Below, in pieces: positions 8,143 to 16,768 of a stretch of DNA of 64,000 nt. The position numbers and the translations under genes are program-made. How positions within the stretch are numbered: position 1 is the stretch's first letter; the number at the start of each line of letters is the position of its first letter. A model generated the notes under the pieces. The model saw only the letters and a list, made by a program, of their open reading frames with translations. It made no database searches and had not been told where the DNA came from. Source of the stretch: Mycolicibacterium neworleansense (GTDB taxonomy: Bacteria; Actinomycetota; Actinomycetes; Mycobacteriales; Mycobacteriaceae); NCBI RefSeq assembly GCF_001245615.1, contig NZ_CWKH01000002.1:1116001-1180000 (forward strand), written 5' to 3'.

Positions 8143-9348
8143 CTAACGGCGGGCCGGCTCGGGCACGTGTTCCGGGCGTACCCCCGTGCCCACCAGGTAC
8201 GCGGGGATGACGCTCAGTTGGGGGAACCGTCGCATGATGCCCACGAGCGTGCCAGGCGGGGTGATCTCGGCGCCGGCCATCACCGGCTGCATCACCTGAC
8301 GGTGCAGGATCCGTTGGAGGCCTTGGGTGATGGTGGTCGGCAGAGCACGTTGACGCTGCACCGCGGCCAGGTTGGAGGTCGTGACCCGGTGTTCGCGCAG
8401 CGGTTGGTACAGCAGGCGCGCGGCCGCGGCGGCGTCCTGGATCGCGACGTTGATACCGACTCCGCCGACGGGCGACATGGCGTGGGCGGCGTCGCCGATG
8501 CACAGCAGGCCGTCCAGGTACCACCGCGACAGCCGGTTGAGTTGCACGTCGAGGCGTTTGACGTCGTCGAAGGAGGACAGGGCACTCAGGTCGGCCTCGG
8601 GGATCAGCTCGGCGAGTTCGGCGCGGAACGCCTCCAAGCCGCGGGCCCGCAGCCCGGCGTCGCTGCCCTTGGGAATCAGATAGGCGACCTGGAAGTAGCC
8701 GGTGCGAGGAATCATGATCAGCGCACGCCCGGGTCCGGTGCGCGGGATCAGCGAGTACTGACCGTCTTCGGCCCGGGGCAGGCGGAACCACCACACGTCG
8801 AAGGGGACCGGATAGTCCCGGGTCTTCAGCCCGGCCTCCCGTCGGACCACCGAGGTGCGTCCGTCGCAGGCCACCGTGAGTTCGGCGGTCAGCTCGCCCT
8901 CGCCCTGCGGGCTGGTGTAGCGCACCCCGGTGACGCGTTCGCCACTGCGCAGCAGCCCGGTCACCTCGGTCTGCATGCGCAGGGTGAAGTTGGGTTCGCA
9001 TTTGCCGGCATCGGCCAGCAGGTCGAGGAAATCCCACTGGGGGACCATCGCCACGTACGGGTGGGGTTGGCGCAGCCGACGGAAGTCGACGAGGGTCACC
9101 GGCTTACCGTCGACCGGGAACTCGGCCTTTTCCACCTTGCTGTAGCCGGTCTTGCCGAACTCGTCGAACAGCCCCAGTTCGTCGAGCATCCGCATGGTGC
9201 TCGGATGCACTGTGTCCCCGCGGAAATCGCGCAGGAAGTCAGCGTGCTTCTCCAGCACGGTCACCGCCACCCCGCACCGGGCCAGGATCAGCCCGAGCAT
9301 CATCCCGGCGGGCCCACCGCCGACGATCGCGCAGGTGGTGTCAGGCAT
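8143..9348 (-). CDS. FAD-dependent monooxygenase (group A, FAD_binding_3 type)
   Basis: A 401-residue flavoprotein hydroxylase. The dinucleotide-binding GGGPAG is at residues 10-15, a DG motif (VACDGRTS) in the middle, and GDAAHAMSPVGGVGINVAIQDA is the second FAD motif. The family hydroxylates aromatic or polyketide substrates using NAD(P)H and O2, and includes Rox-type rifamycin monooxygenases. At 401 residues it is shorter than Rox (about 470), and the FRGDTVHPST stretch places it nearer UbiH-like members. Its start overlaps the helD stop by 8 bp, so translational coupling downstream of a rifamycin-responsive element is likely. The substrate is an inference only. Confidence 0.85.
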   Translation of the reverse strand: MPDTTCAIVGGGPAGMMLGLILARCGVAVTVLEKHADFLRDFRGDTVHPSTMRMLDELGLFDEFGKTGYSKVEKAEFPVDGKPVTLVDFRRLRQPHPYVAMVPQWDFLDLLADAGKCEPNFTLRMQTEVTGLLRSGERVTGVRYTSPQGEGELTAELTVACDGRTSVVRREAGLKTRDYPVPFDVWWFRLPRAEDGQYSLIPRTGPGRALIMIPRTGYFQVAYLIPKGSDAGLRARGLEAFRAELAELIPEADLSALSSFDDVKRLDVQLNRLSRWYLDGLLCIGDAAHAMSPVGGVGINVAIQDAAAAARLLYQPLREHRVTTSNLAAVQRQRALPTTITQGLQRILHRQVMQPVMAGAEITPPGTLVGIMRRFPQLSVIPAYLVGTGVRPEHVPEPARR

Positions 9349-11527
9349 GGGCGAGTCCGTTCAGTGCGTCGGGTAGTGGCTCGGTGTGCAGCACGCCGAG
9401 GCGCTGCGTCGCGCGGGTGAGGGCGACGTACAACTCGGCTGCACCGCGGTCACCGTCGGCCAGGATGTGCGCCGGCTCCACGACCAGCACCGCATCGAAC
9501 TCGAGCCCCTTGGTTTCCGACGGTGCCACCGCACCGGGCACCTCAGGCGGGCCGATCACCACACAGGTGCCGTCGCGGGTGGCTTCGTCGCGCACGAATT
9601 CGTCCACGGCGGCTGGGATTTCGGAAGCGGTCAGCTGCCTGGCCCACGGCTGCACACCGCAGGCCCGCACCGATTCCGGCGGCTGTACACCGGGTGCGAA
9701 CTCGGCCAGCAGCGCACCGGCCACCGCCATGATCTCGGCCGGGGTGCGGTAGTTCACCGACAACGTCCGGTAGATCCACCGGCCGGGCACGTACGGCTCG
9801 AGCATGGCGTCCCAGGACCGGGCCCCGGCCGCCGAGCGGCGTTGCGCCAGATCGCCCACCACCGTGAAGGACCGCCGTGGGCAACGACGCACCACCCCCC
9901 GCCAGTCCATCTCGGACAGTTCCTGGGCTTCGTCGACCACCACATGACCGTAGGTCCAATCCCGGTCGGCCGCAGCACGTTCGGCCAGTTCGCGGGTGTC
10001 GCGTTCGAGGAAGCGGTCGGCCAGGTCCTCGGCGTCGATCAGGTCGCTGGCCAGCAGGTGGTCCTCGTCGTCCATCAGATCCTCGCGCGCGATCATCAGA
10101 TCGAGCACGCCGGCGGCGTAGGCGGCTTCCTCGCGCCGTTCGCGTTCGGCAGCTTCGTCGGCCGCCTTGTCCCGGCCCAGCAGGTCGACGAGCTCATCGA
10201 GCAACGGCACGTCCGAGATGGTCCACGCGCTGCCGTCGGCCCGGAACAGCCGCGGGTCGGCACCGGCCGCGGCCAGCCGCTCGGGTGACGAATACAGCGG
10301 GGCCAGGAGGGTTTCGGGGGTCAGGATCGGCCACAACGCGTCCAGTGCGGCGGTGAACGCGGCGTTGTCGTCGAGTTCGCTGACCACACTGGCCCGCAGC
10401 TCCTCCCAGGCCGCCTTGTCCTGCCGGCTCAGCCAGCCCTTGCCGATGCGGGCCACGGCCCGTTCGGTCAGGACATAGGTGACGATGTCGCGGAACGTCG
10501 CGCGGGCTTCGTTGTGCGGCAGCCCGGTCTCCCGGGCTTCCTCTTTCGCCCACTGTGCGGTCTCGGCGTCGATCCGCACGGTGACATCGGGCAGCTCGAT
10601 CAACATCGGCTCGTCGGGGATCGCCTGCCGGTCGGCGACCGCGGCGGCCAACACGTCGAGGATCTGCAGAGAGCCTTTGAGCGCGGCCACCTCGGGCGCG
10701 TCCTCGGCGGTGACATGCAGTCCGGGCACCAGGTCGCCCGGCGTCATGAACACCGCATCCGATTCACCCAGCGAAGGCAGCACCCGGCCGATGTGGTTCA
10801 GGAACGCCTCGTTGGGGCCGACGACGAGAACGCCGTGGCGTTCGATGCGCTCACGGTGGGTGTAGAGCAGGTAGGCCACCCGGTGCAGGGCCACCACGGT
10901 CTTGCCGGTACCCGGGCCGCCCTCGACCACCAGCACGCCGGTGTGTTCGTTGCGGATGACCTCGTCCTGTTCGGCCTGGATCGTGGCGACGATGTCGCGC
11001 ATGCCCGCGCCGCGCGGGGCGTTCACCGCGGCCAGCAGTGCGGCGTCCTCGTCACCTTCGTCGCCCGCGGTGGGCCGGCCCAGCACCTCGTCGGTGAAAT
11101 CGAGCACCCGCCGACCCAGGGTGCGGAACTGGCGCCGCCGGCGCATGTTCTCCGGGTTGGCCCCGGTCGCGGTGTAGAACGGCCGGGCCAACGGTGCCCG
11201 CCAGTCCAGCAGCAACGGTTCGTAGTCGTCCTCGCGATCGAACAGGCCGAGGCGCCCGACGTAGAGATGTTCTCCGGCAACGGTTTCCAGCCGTCCGAAG
11301 CACAGGCCGTTGTCGGCCACGTCGAGACGGTTGGCTTCCTTGGCCAATGCGCGAACCTCGGCGTCGCGTTCCACCGCGGAGCCGCCGTGCTCGCGCAGCG
11401 CGGTGCGGTAGCGGTCACGCACCCGGATGCGTTCGGCGTCCAGGCGGGTATAGAGCCCGTCCACATAGGTCTGTTCGGACTGCACTTCGACATCGTGATC
11501 GTCAGCTGGCACGTGCTCCTCGTTCAT
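9341..11527 (-). CDS. helD: HelD/HelR, RNA polymerase recycling and rifamycin-protection ATPase
   Basis: A 728-residue SF1/UvrD-like protein. The N-terminal coiled-coil arm (about 1-70) inserts into the RNAP secondary channel in HelD family members. GPGTGKT (204-210) is Walker A, VVVDEAQELSEMDW is motif II, and the SVNYRTP and TKGLEF motifs are present. In mycobacteria the class II HelD displaces nucleic acids from stalled RNAP; the HelR type also dislodges rifampicin. Length matches mycobacterial HelD (about 730). ATG 11527 is used. A rifamycin-associated element lies 39-59 bp upstream, and the FAD monooxygenase start overlaps its stop. Confidence 0.88.
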   Translation of the reverse strand: MNEEHVPADDHDVEVQSEQTYVDGLYTRLDAERIRVRDRYRTALREHGGSAVERDAEVRALAKEANRLDVADNGLCFGRLETVAGEHLYVGRLGLFDREDDYEPLLLDWRAPLARPFYTATGANPENMRRRRQFRTLGRRVLDFTDEVLGRPTAGDEGDEDAALLAAVNAPRGAGMRDIVATIQAEQDEVIRNEHTGVLVVEGGPGTGKTVVALHRVAYLLYTHRERIERHGVLVVGPNEAFLNHIGRVLPSLGESDAVFMTPGDLVPGLHVTAEDAPEVAALKGSLQILDVLAAAVADRQAIPDEPMLIELPDVTVRIDAETAQWAKEEARETGLPHNEARATFRDIVTYVLTERAVARIGKGWLSRQDKAAWEELRASVVSELDDNAAFTAALDALWPILTPETLLAPLYSSPERLAAAGADPRLFRADGSAWTISDVPLLDELVDLLGRDKAADEAAERERREEAAYAAGVLDLMIAREDLMDDEDHLLASDLIDAEDLADRFLERDTRELAERAAADRDWTYGHVVVDEAQELSEMDWRGVVRRCPRRSFTVVGDLAQRRSAAGARSWDAMLEPYVPGRWIYRTLSVNYRTPAEIMAVAGALLAEFAPGVQPPESVRACGVQPWARQLTASEIPAAVDEFVRDEATRDGTCVVIGPPEVPGAVAPSETKGLEFDAVLVVEPAHILADGDRGAAELYVALTRATQRLGVLHTEPLPDALNGLAHA

Positions 11528-11565
11528 CCTTGGTGTGGTTCGGCCAGCGATTGTGCGCCATCACC

Positions 11566-11586
11566 GGGGCCTTGCCGCAAGGCCCC
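11566..11586 (-). promoter_or_regulatory. Rifamycin-associated element (RAE) upstream of helD
   Basis: A near-perfect inverted repeat: GGGGCCTTGC (11566-11575) and GCAAGGCCCC (11577-11586) around a single base. It matches, as I recall it, the 19-20-bp RAE reported upstream of rifamycin-inducible genes (arr, rgt, rph, helR) in actinomycetes. A TTTTAT candidate -10 lies just upstream on the minus strand (about 11595-11602). The start codon of helD is at 11527. Confidence 0.7.
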
Positions 11587-11618
11587 GGGTCCGCGATAAA
11601 ATGGGGTTCAGCAACCGG

Positions 11619-14162
11619 TCATCCCATTCGGCCGACATCCACGATACGCAGCACCGCGGCACCCTCTTCGTCGCTGGCGGCCAGGTCGACTTCCACGTCG
11701 AAGCCCCAATCGTGATCTCCGGCAGGATCTTCGAGGATCTGTCGAATTCGCCACACCTGCGGCTGCCGGTCGAAGATCAGCAACGCCGGGCCACGCGCGT
11801 CAGCTCCGGTGCCCACCTCGGCATGCTCGTCGAAGTACTCGTCGCCGACCTCGGCCCAGCGCTCGGCCGTCCACCCGGACGCGGCGTCCAGCGCGCCCAA
11901 CTCATCCCAGCGGGCCCGGGCGAACAACTCCACCCGCCGGAACAGCGCGTTGCGCACCATGGCGGTGAACGCCCGCTCGTTGCCCGTCAGCGGGCGCGGC
12001 CGGGCCGGCACCGGAACCGGCACGTCGTGCGGCTGGTCGGGGCTGGTGAGTTGCTCCCATTCGTCGAGCAGGCTGGAATCGACCTGGCGTACCAACTCGC
12101 CCAGCCACTCGACGATGTCGCCCAGCGCTTCGGTACGAGCGGCCGTCGGTACGCCCGAGCGCAGCGCCTTGAACGCGTCGGACAGGTAGCGCAGCACGGC
12201 ACCTTCGGAGCGGGTGAGCCCGTAGAGGCTGATGTACTCGCGGAAGGTCAGGGCGCGTTCCCACATCTCCCGCACCACCGATTTGGGGGACAGATGCCCG
12301 TCGGCCGCCCACGGATTGGTCTGGCGGTACACCTCGTAGGTGTGCTCCAGCAGTTCTTGCAGCGGCTTGGGATAGGTGACCTCGTCGAGCAGTTCGATGC
12401 GTTCGTCGTACTCGATCCCGTCGGCCTTCATCTGCGCCACGGCCTCGCCCCTGGCCTTGTTCAGCTGGGCGGCCAGGATCTGCCGAGGATCTTCGAGGGT
12501 GGCCTCGATCACCGAGATGACATTCAAGGCATAGCTTGCTGGATCTTCTGGTTCGGGATCCAGTACGTCGACCGCGGCCAGGGCGAAGGTGGACAGGGGT
12601 TGGTTGAGCGCGAAGTCGTCGGGCAGGTCGACGGTGAGCCGGTACCGGCGGCCATCGGGTTCGGGTTCGTCGAGCCTCTCGATCACCCCGGCCTGCAGCA
12701 GCGAGCGCGCGATGCCGACGGCCTCCCGGATGTGCCGGAGCTGACGTTTGCGTGGCTCGTGGTTGTCGGTGAGCAGCCGTCGCATCGCCACGAACGGGTC
12801 ACCCGGACGGTCGACCACATCGAGGATCATCGCCGTGGACACCCGCATGTTGCTGGTCAACGCTTCGGGGGCGGCCTCCATCAGGCGGTTCATGGTGGCC
12901 TCGCCCCACGGCACCATGCCCTCGGGTGCCTTGCGGCGCACCAATTTCCGGCGCTTCTTGGGATCGTCGGCTACTTTCGCGAACTGCTTGAGGTTCTCCA
13001 CCTCGTGGTCGGGAGCCTGCACCACGACGGTGCCTGCGGTGTCGTATCCGGCCCGGCCGGCCCGCCCGGCGATCTGATGGAACTCGCGGGCATTGAGCAG
13101 CCGCATCCGGGTGCCGTCGTATTTGGACAGCGCCGAGAACACGACGGTGCGGATCGGGACGTTGATGCCGACGCCGAGGGTGTCGGTGCCGCAGATCACC
13201 TTCAGCAGCCCGGCCTGGGCCAGCTGTTCCACCAGCCGCCGGTATTTGGGCAGCATGCCGGCGTGATGGACGCCGATGCCGTGGCGCACCAGCCGCGACA
13301 GCGTGGTCCCGAAGGTCGTCGAGAAACGAAAGCTGCCAATGTGTTCGGCGATCGCGGCCTTCTCCTCCTTGGTGCAGACATTGACGCTCATCAGCGCCTG
13401 CGCCCGTTCCAGCGCCGAGGCCTGGGTGAAGTGCACGACGTAGATCGGCGCCTGCTTCGTCTCCAGCAGGTCGGCGATGGTCTCGTGCATCGCCGTGGTG
13501 GCATACGAGAAGAACAGCGGCACCGGCCTTTCCGCGCCCGCGACCAGAGCCGTCGTCCGCCCGGTGCGCCGCGTGAGGTCCTCACGCAGGAACGTGACGT
13601 CGCCCAGCGTCGCCGACATCAGCAGGAACTGGGCCCGGGGAAGTTCCAGCAACGGCACCTGCCAGGCCCAGCCGCGGTCCGGGTCGCCGTAGAAGTGGAA
13701 CTCGTCCATCACCACCAACCCGATGTCGGCGTCGGCGCCTTCGCGCAGCGCGAGGTTGGCCAGGATCTCGGCGGTGCAGGCGATGATCGGGGCATCGGCG
13801 TTGACCGACGCGTCCCCGGTGAGCATGCCGACGTTGTCGGCCCCGAACACATCGCACAGCGCGAAGAACTTCTCACTGACCAACGCCTTGATCGGCGCGG
13901 TGTAGAAACTGACGCGGTCCGTGGCAAGCGCCGCGTAGATCGCCCCGGTGGCCACCAGGGATTTACCCGAACCGGTCGGCGTCGCGAGGATCACGTTCGC
14001 TCCGCTGACCAGTTCGATCAGTGCCTCCTCCTGCGCCGGGTACAGCGTGGTGCCGTTGGCCTCGGCCCAACTGGCGAAGTCGGTGAACAGCGTGTCGGCG
14101 TCGTCGCCCTTGGCGCGCAGCGCCGACAGGTCGTTCGGATCGTCGAGCAGGGGAGTGGTCAT
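11619..14162 (-). CDS. Ski2-like DEAD/DEAH helicase with DUF3516 C-terminus
   Basis: An 847-residue SF2 helicase. Walker A TPTGSGKS is at 61-68, the Walker B box is DEFH at 153-156, motif III is LMSATLG, and QIAGRAGRAGYD is motif VI. The C-terminal half (ERALTFREYISLYGLTRSEGAVLRYLSD and after) corresponds to DUF3516, found in this actinobacterial helicase group. It is distinct from HelY. Probable role: ATP-driven RNA or DNA unwinding; the substrate is unknown. ATG 14162 is the first start. It lies upstream of helD on the same strand with a 91-bp gap containing the RAE, so helD has its own promoter. Confidence 0.85.
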   Translation of the reverse strand: MTTPLLDDPNDLSALRAKGDDADTLFTDFASWAEANGTTLYPAQEEALIELVSGANVILATPTGSGKSLVATGAIYAALATDRVSFYTAPIKALVSEKFFALCDVFGADNVGMLTGDASVNADAPIIACTAEILANLALREGADADIGLVVMDEFHFYGDPDRGWAWQVPLLELPRAQFLLMSATLGDVTFLREDLTRRTGRTTALVAGAERPVPLFFSYATTAMHETIADLLETKQAPIYVVHFTQASALERAQALMSVNVCTKEEKAAIAEHIGSFRFSTTFGTTLSRLVRHGIGVHHAGMLPKYRRLVEQLAQAGLLKVICGTDTLGVGINVPIRTVVFSALSKYDGTRMRLLNAREFHQIAGRAGRAGYDTAGTVVVQAPDHEVENLKQFAKVADDPKKRRKLVRRKAPEGMVPWGEATMNRLMEAAPEALTSNMRVSTAMILDVVDRPGDPFVAMRRLLTDNHEPRKRQLRHIREAVGIARSLLQAGVIERLDEPEPDGRRYRLTVDLPDDFALNQPLSTFALAAVDVLDPEPEDPASYALNVISVIEATLEDPRQILAAQLNKARGEAVAQMKADGIEYDERIELLDEVTYPKPLQELLEHTYEVYRQTNPWAADGHLSPKSVVREMWERALTFREYISLYGLTRSEGAVLRYLSDAFKALRSGVPTAARTEALGDIVEWLGELVRQVDSSLLDEWEQLTSPDQPHDVPVPVPARPRPLTGNERAFTAMVRNALFRRVELFARARWDELGALDAASGWTAERWAEVGDEYFDEHAEVGTGADARGPALLIFDRQPQVWRIRQILEDPAGDHDWGFDVEVDLAASDEEGAAVLRIVDVGRMG

Positions 14163-14219
14163 ATTGATGACCAGCGTGCCAGTCCGCCCCTGCCGACGAT
14201 CGTCCCGGTCGACCGGTCG

Positions 14220-14693
14220 TTATCCGAACTGTCCCGGCTGGTAGTCGCCGGCGGGCATCTGAACGATCACGTTCAAGCGGTTGACGGTGTTCATGAAGGC
14301 GATCAGGCACACCAGCGCCGCCAGCTGATCCTCGTCGTAGTGCTTGACCGCATTGGCCCACACTTGGTCGCTGACCCCGCCCGCCGCGTCGGCGATCCGG
14401 GTGCCCTCCTCGGTCAGTTCCAGCGCCGCGCGTTCAGCCTCGGTGAACACCGTTGCCTCCCGCCAGGCCGCGACCAGGTGCAGACGCTGCTGGGTCTCCC
14501 CGGCGGCAGCGGCGTCCTTGGTGTGCATGTCGGTGCAGAAGGCGCAGCCGTTGATCTGGCTCGCGCGCAACGCCACCAATTGCTGAGTTGCCTCGGGGAG
14601 TGCCGAATCCGTGATCACCTTGCCCGCTGACGTGACGTACTTGAGCATCTTGGTGGCGGTCCGGTTCTCGAACAGGTTCAAACGAGCATCCAT
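14220..14693 (-). CDS. AhpD-like carboxymuconolactone decarboxylase-fold protein
   Basis: A 157-residue all-helical protein. The alkylhydroperoxidase D-type redox motif is Cys50-Ala-Phe-Cys53 with His57 following in the same helix. Members of this group reduce peroxides or act as gamma-carboxymuconolactone decarboxylases; the CxxC favours peroxidase-type activity. ATG 14693 is preceded by AGGAG at suitable spacing. It stands 57 bp upstream of the helicase gene and is divergent from the cyclase gene. Confidence 0.82.
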   Translation of the reverse strand: MDARLNLFENRTATKMLKYVTSAGKVITDSALPEATQQLVALRASQINGCAFCTDMHTKDAAAAGETQQRLHLVAAWREATVFTEAERAALELTEEGTRIADAAGGVSDQVWANAVKHYDEDQLAALVCLIAFMNTVNRLNVIVQMPAGDYQPGQFG

Positions 14694-14741
14694 TGGTGCA
14701 CTCCTATGTTGTTGGTGACTACCCCCTCAAGACACCTCGAA

Positions 14742-14769
14742 TCGACGAAATGTGACATGCGGCGATAAT
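14742..14769 (+). promoter_or_regulatory. SigA-like promoter of the cyclase gene, leaderless start
   Basis: TCGACG (14742-14747), a 16-nt spacer and GATAAT (14764-14769). The -10 hexamer ends six bases before GTG 14776, predicting a leaderless transcript that begins at the start codon. Confidence 0.5.
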
Positions 14770-14775
14770 CAGCAG

Positions 14776-15639
14776 GTGCCGATGCCGACCACTGTCGAGT
14801 TCGTCCTGCTGGCGGCTGTCGTCGTGCTGTTCGCGGCGTTCGTCACGTTCCTGGTGCTGTTCATCGTGAGCCGGCGTCAGCTGACCAATGCGCGCCGCGA
14901 GATCGAGCGCATGAAGCTCGAGGACGAGGACCGTCGGCGGAAGCGCCGTCGCGGGGTGGCGCCGTTGGCCATCAAAACGGTGTTCCAGACCGCGGACATG
15001 TTGATCAACAAGGGGCTGGGCGCGACGGTTCGCAACTCGATCGAGGATCTGGCCGGGTGGGCCCAGGTGGAGCGTCCGGATCTGGCCCGGCTCACCGCTG
15101 ACGGCCGGGTCGTCATCGTCTTCTCCGACATCGAGGGCTCGACCGAGTACAACGCCGCGATGGGTGACCGGGCCTGGGTCAAGCTGCTGGAGAAGCACAA
15201 CAAGCTCGTGCAGACGCGGGTCGACAAGCACGGCGGTCACGTCGTCAAGACGCAGGGCGACGGATTCATGATCGCGTTCGCCGATCCGGAGAACGCGGTG
15301 CGGTTCGCCGCCGATGTGCAGCGGGCACTGGCCGAGAACGCGCAACGGTGGCAGGCGATCCGGGTGCGCATCGGTGTGCACATGGGCACGTCGGTGCGCC
15401 GGGGTGACGACCTGTTCGGGCTCGACGTCGCGATGGCGGCGCGGGTGGCCGGTCAGGCAGACGGCGGCGAGATCCTGGTCAGTGAGGCGGTCGCCGAGGC
15501 GGTCAGGCACCTCGATGACTTCCAGCTAGGTGCTCCGCGCGAGGTGGAACTGAAGGGCCTGCCCGGAAGCCATCGGCTCTACCCCGTCCTCAGCGCCGAG
15601 CAGCGGGCGCTGGAGGCGGCGGCTGAACATGACGCGTGA
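14776..15639 (+). CDS. Membrane-anchored class III nucleotidyl cyclase homologue
   Basis: A 287-residue protein with an N-terminal membrane helix (about 7-31), a basic juxtamembrane helix and one class III cyclase domain from about 110. Metal-binding Asp118 (FSDIEGST) and Asp162 (GDG), substrate-selecting Lys158 and transition-state Arg223 are present. The conserved Asn four residues before that Arg is Ala219 (VAMAAR instead of VNxAAR). Activity may therefore be low or absent unless a partner supplies the residue. GTG 14776 is preferred because of the promoter spacing; ATG 14782 is possible. The 3' end overlaps the convergent cutinase by 50 bp. Confidence 0.83.
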   Translation: MPMPTTVEFVLLAAVVVLFAAFVTFLVLFIVSRRQLTNARREIERMKLEDEDRRRKRRRGVAPLAIKTVFQTADMLINKGLGATVRNSIEDLAGWAQVERPDLARLTADGRVVIVFSDIEGSTEYNAAMGDRAWVKLLEKHNKLVQTRVDKHGGHVVKTQGDGFMIAFADPENAVRFAADVQRALAENAQRWQAIRVRIGVHMGTSVRRGDDLFGLDVAMAARVAGQADGGEILVSEAVAEAVRHLDDFQLGAPREVELKGLPGSHRLYPVLSAEQRALEAAAEHDA

Positions 15640-16273
15640 CCCACTGCGCGGCCAGCTTGATCAGGCCTGACTTCGGATAGCTGATGTGCGCGTTCCAGTC
15701 CCGGCCGAGCGAACAGATCGGGTCGTTGGTGTTGCACAGATCGGCGGTCCTGGCACCGAAGTCCGGACTCATCCGGGTCAACGGCTGGCCGAGGCGGGCG
15801 GACGGATTGCCGAAGACCACGACGGAGGCGATCCGCGGGACCACCGCGGCGGGCAACGGGGCCGTGTAGCCCAGCCCGGCGATGGGTGAGGTGGCCACGA
15901 CGTCGACGACGGCCGCGCCCTGTGAGTAGCCACCCATCACGATCTTCGTCTTGGGGCAGCGCGCCGCGGTGGCCTGGACGCGCTTGCTCATGTCGGTGGC
16001 TCCGGCGGCGGCCTTCATGAAGTCCCACGATGCCGGGTACTGCACCGCGTAGGTGCCGACGGTCGAGCCTTTCACCATGGGACGCAGCGTGTCGACGAAC
16101 GCCTTGCCGACGTTGCCGATGCCGGCGGGTTCGTCGGTGCCGCGGGCGAAGACCACTTCGATATCCGGACAGTCCGGTGCAGCCGCGGCGAAGGGCGTCC
16201 AGATCGTGCCCACCGCGGCGGCCGCAGTCACTGCTGCGCTGCCCGCGAGGGCCGATACCTTACGGACACCCAC
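15590..16273 (-). CDS. Cutinase-like protein (CULP family esterase/lipase)
   Basis: A 227-residue secreted serine esterase. A signal peptide (about 1-31, ending AAAA) precedes the mature [14 protein letters not shown]. Catalytic Ser117 is in GGYSQGA, Asp184 in NDPIC and His196 in NAHISY; Cys35, Cys106, Cys180 and Cys187 fit the two conserved disulfides. The tail is Pro/Ala-rich. Family members hydrolyse short to medium acyl esters or phospholipids at the cell surface. The start is GTG 16273. A 14-bp inverted repeat sits just upstream. It converges with the cyclase gene, overlapping 50 bp. Confidence 0.88.
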   Translation of the reverse strand: MGVRKVSALAGSAAVTAAAAVGTIWTPFAAAAPDCPDIEVVFARGTDEPAGIGNVGKAFVDTLRPMVKGSTVGTYAVQYPASWDFMKAAAGATDMSKRVQATAARCPKTKIVMGGYSQGAAVVDVVATSPIAGLGYTAPLPAAVVPRIASVVVFGNPSARLGQPLTRMSPDFGARTADLCNTNDPICSLGRDWNAHISYPKSGLIKLAAQWVTRHVQPPPPAPAARR

Positions 16274-16287
16274 GAATCACTTCTACC

Positions 16288-16301
16288 ACTGTTTTAACAG
16301 T
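16288..16301. promoter_or_regulatory. Inverted repeat in the cutinase/NTF2-like divergent promoter
   Basis: ACTGTT-TT-AACAGT has perfect 6-bp arms, 15-28 bp upstream of the cutinase GTG at 16273. It is a possible repressor or activator site; the protein that binds is unknown. Confidence 0.35.
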
Positions 16302-16345
16302 AATGCCCAGGCATACCAGGCGCGGGTAACGGGTATCACGTAGCG

Positions 16346-16723
16346 GTGACCAGCCAAGTTCTCGACGAACTCCTGCACATCGAACGCGCCGGGTGGGATT
16401 CGTTGTGCGAGTCGACCGGCGCGGATTTCTACGGCGAGCTGATGTTGCCCGAGGGGGTCATGGTGCTCGCCAACGGCATGGTGATGGACCGGAACACCGT
16501 CGTCAGCGCCTTGGCGGAGTCGCCACCGTGGCGCGCCTATGAGATCAGCGGTGTTCGGCTGATCGCTCTCGACGACGACAACGCGGCCCTGGTCTACACG
16601 GGTACGGCGTACCGCGACGGGGAGGAGCCGGCCTTCGTCGGCGCCATGTCCAGCGTCTACCACCGGGTCGCCGGGGTGTGGAAGCTCGCGCTGTACCAGC
16701 AGACGCGCAAACCCGACCACTGA
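16346..16723 (+). CDS. NTF2-like / DUF4440 family protein
   Basis: A 125-residue single-domain cystatin-like fold protein. It has an N-terminal helix with ERAGWDSLCESTGADFYGELM, a strand with MVMDRNTVVSALAESPPW and a C-terminal VYHRVAGVWKLALYQQT typical of SnoaL/DUF4440 proteins. No catalytic residues are certain; ligand binding or isomerase-type activity is possible. GTG 16346 follows TATCAC (16334-16339) by six bases, so a leaderless mRNA is likely. Divergent from the cutinase. Confidence 0.7.
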   Translation: MTSQVLDELLHIERAGWDSLCESTGADFYGELMLPEGVMVLANGMVMDRNTVVSALAESPPWRAYEISGVRLIALDDDNAALVYTGTAYRDGEEPAFVGAMSSVYHRVAGVWKLALYQQTRKPDH

Positions 16724-16756
16724 GCACCTCGGCGGCCGGTCGGGCCACGCCCCGCA

Positions 16757-16762
16757 TATGGT
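16757..16762 (+). promoter_or_regulatory. -10 element of the Nudix gene, leaderless start
   Basis: TATGGT (TANNNT) ends six bases before GTG 16769. It lies only 34 bp after the upstream stop codon, so the Nudix gene probably has its own promoter. Confidence 0.45.
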
Positions 16763-16768
16763 CGATCG

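Noticed and set aside
11535..14630. A 1031-codon plus-strand open frame antisense to the helicase
   Set aside because: Its translation is low-complexity Gly/Arg/His/Gln-rich with no domain, while the opposite strand has clear helicase motifs. It is a GC-rich shadow frame.
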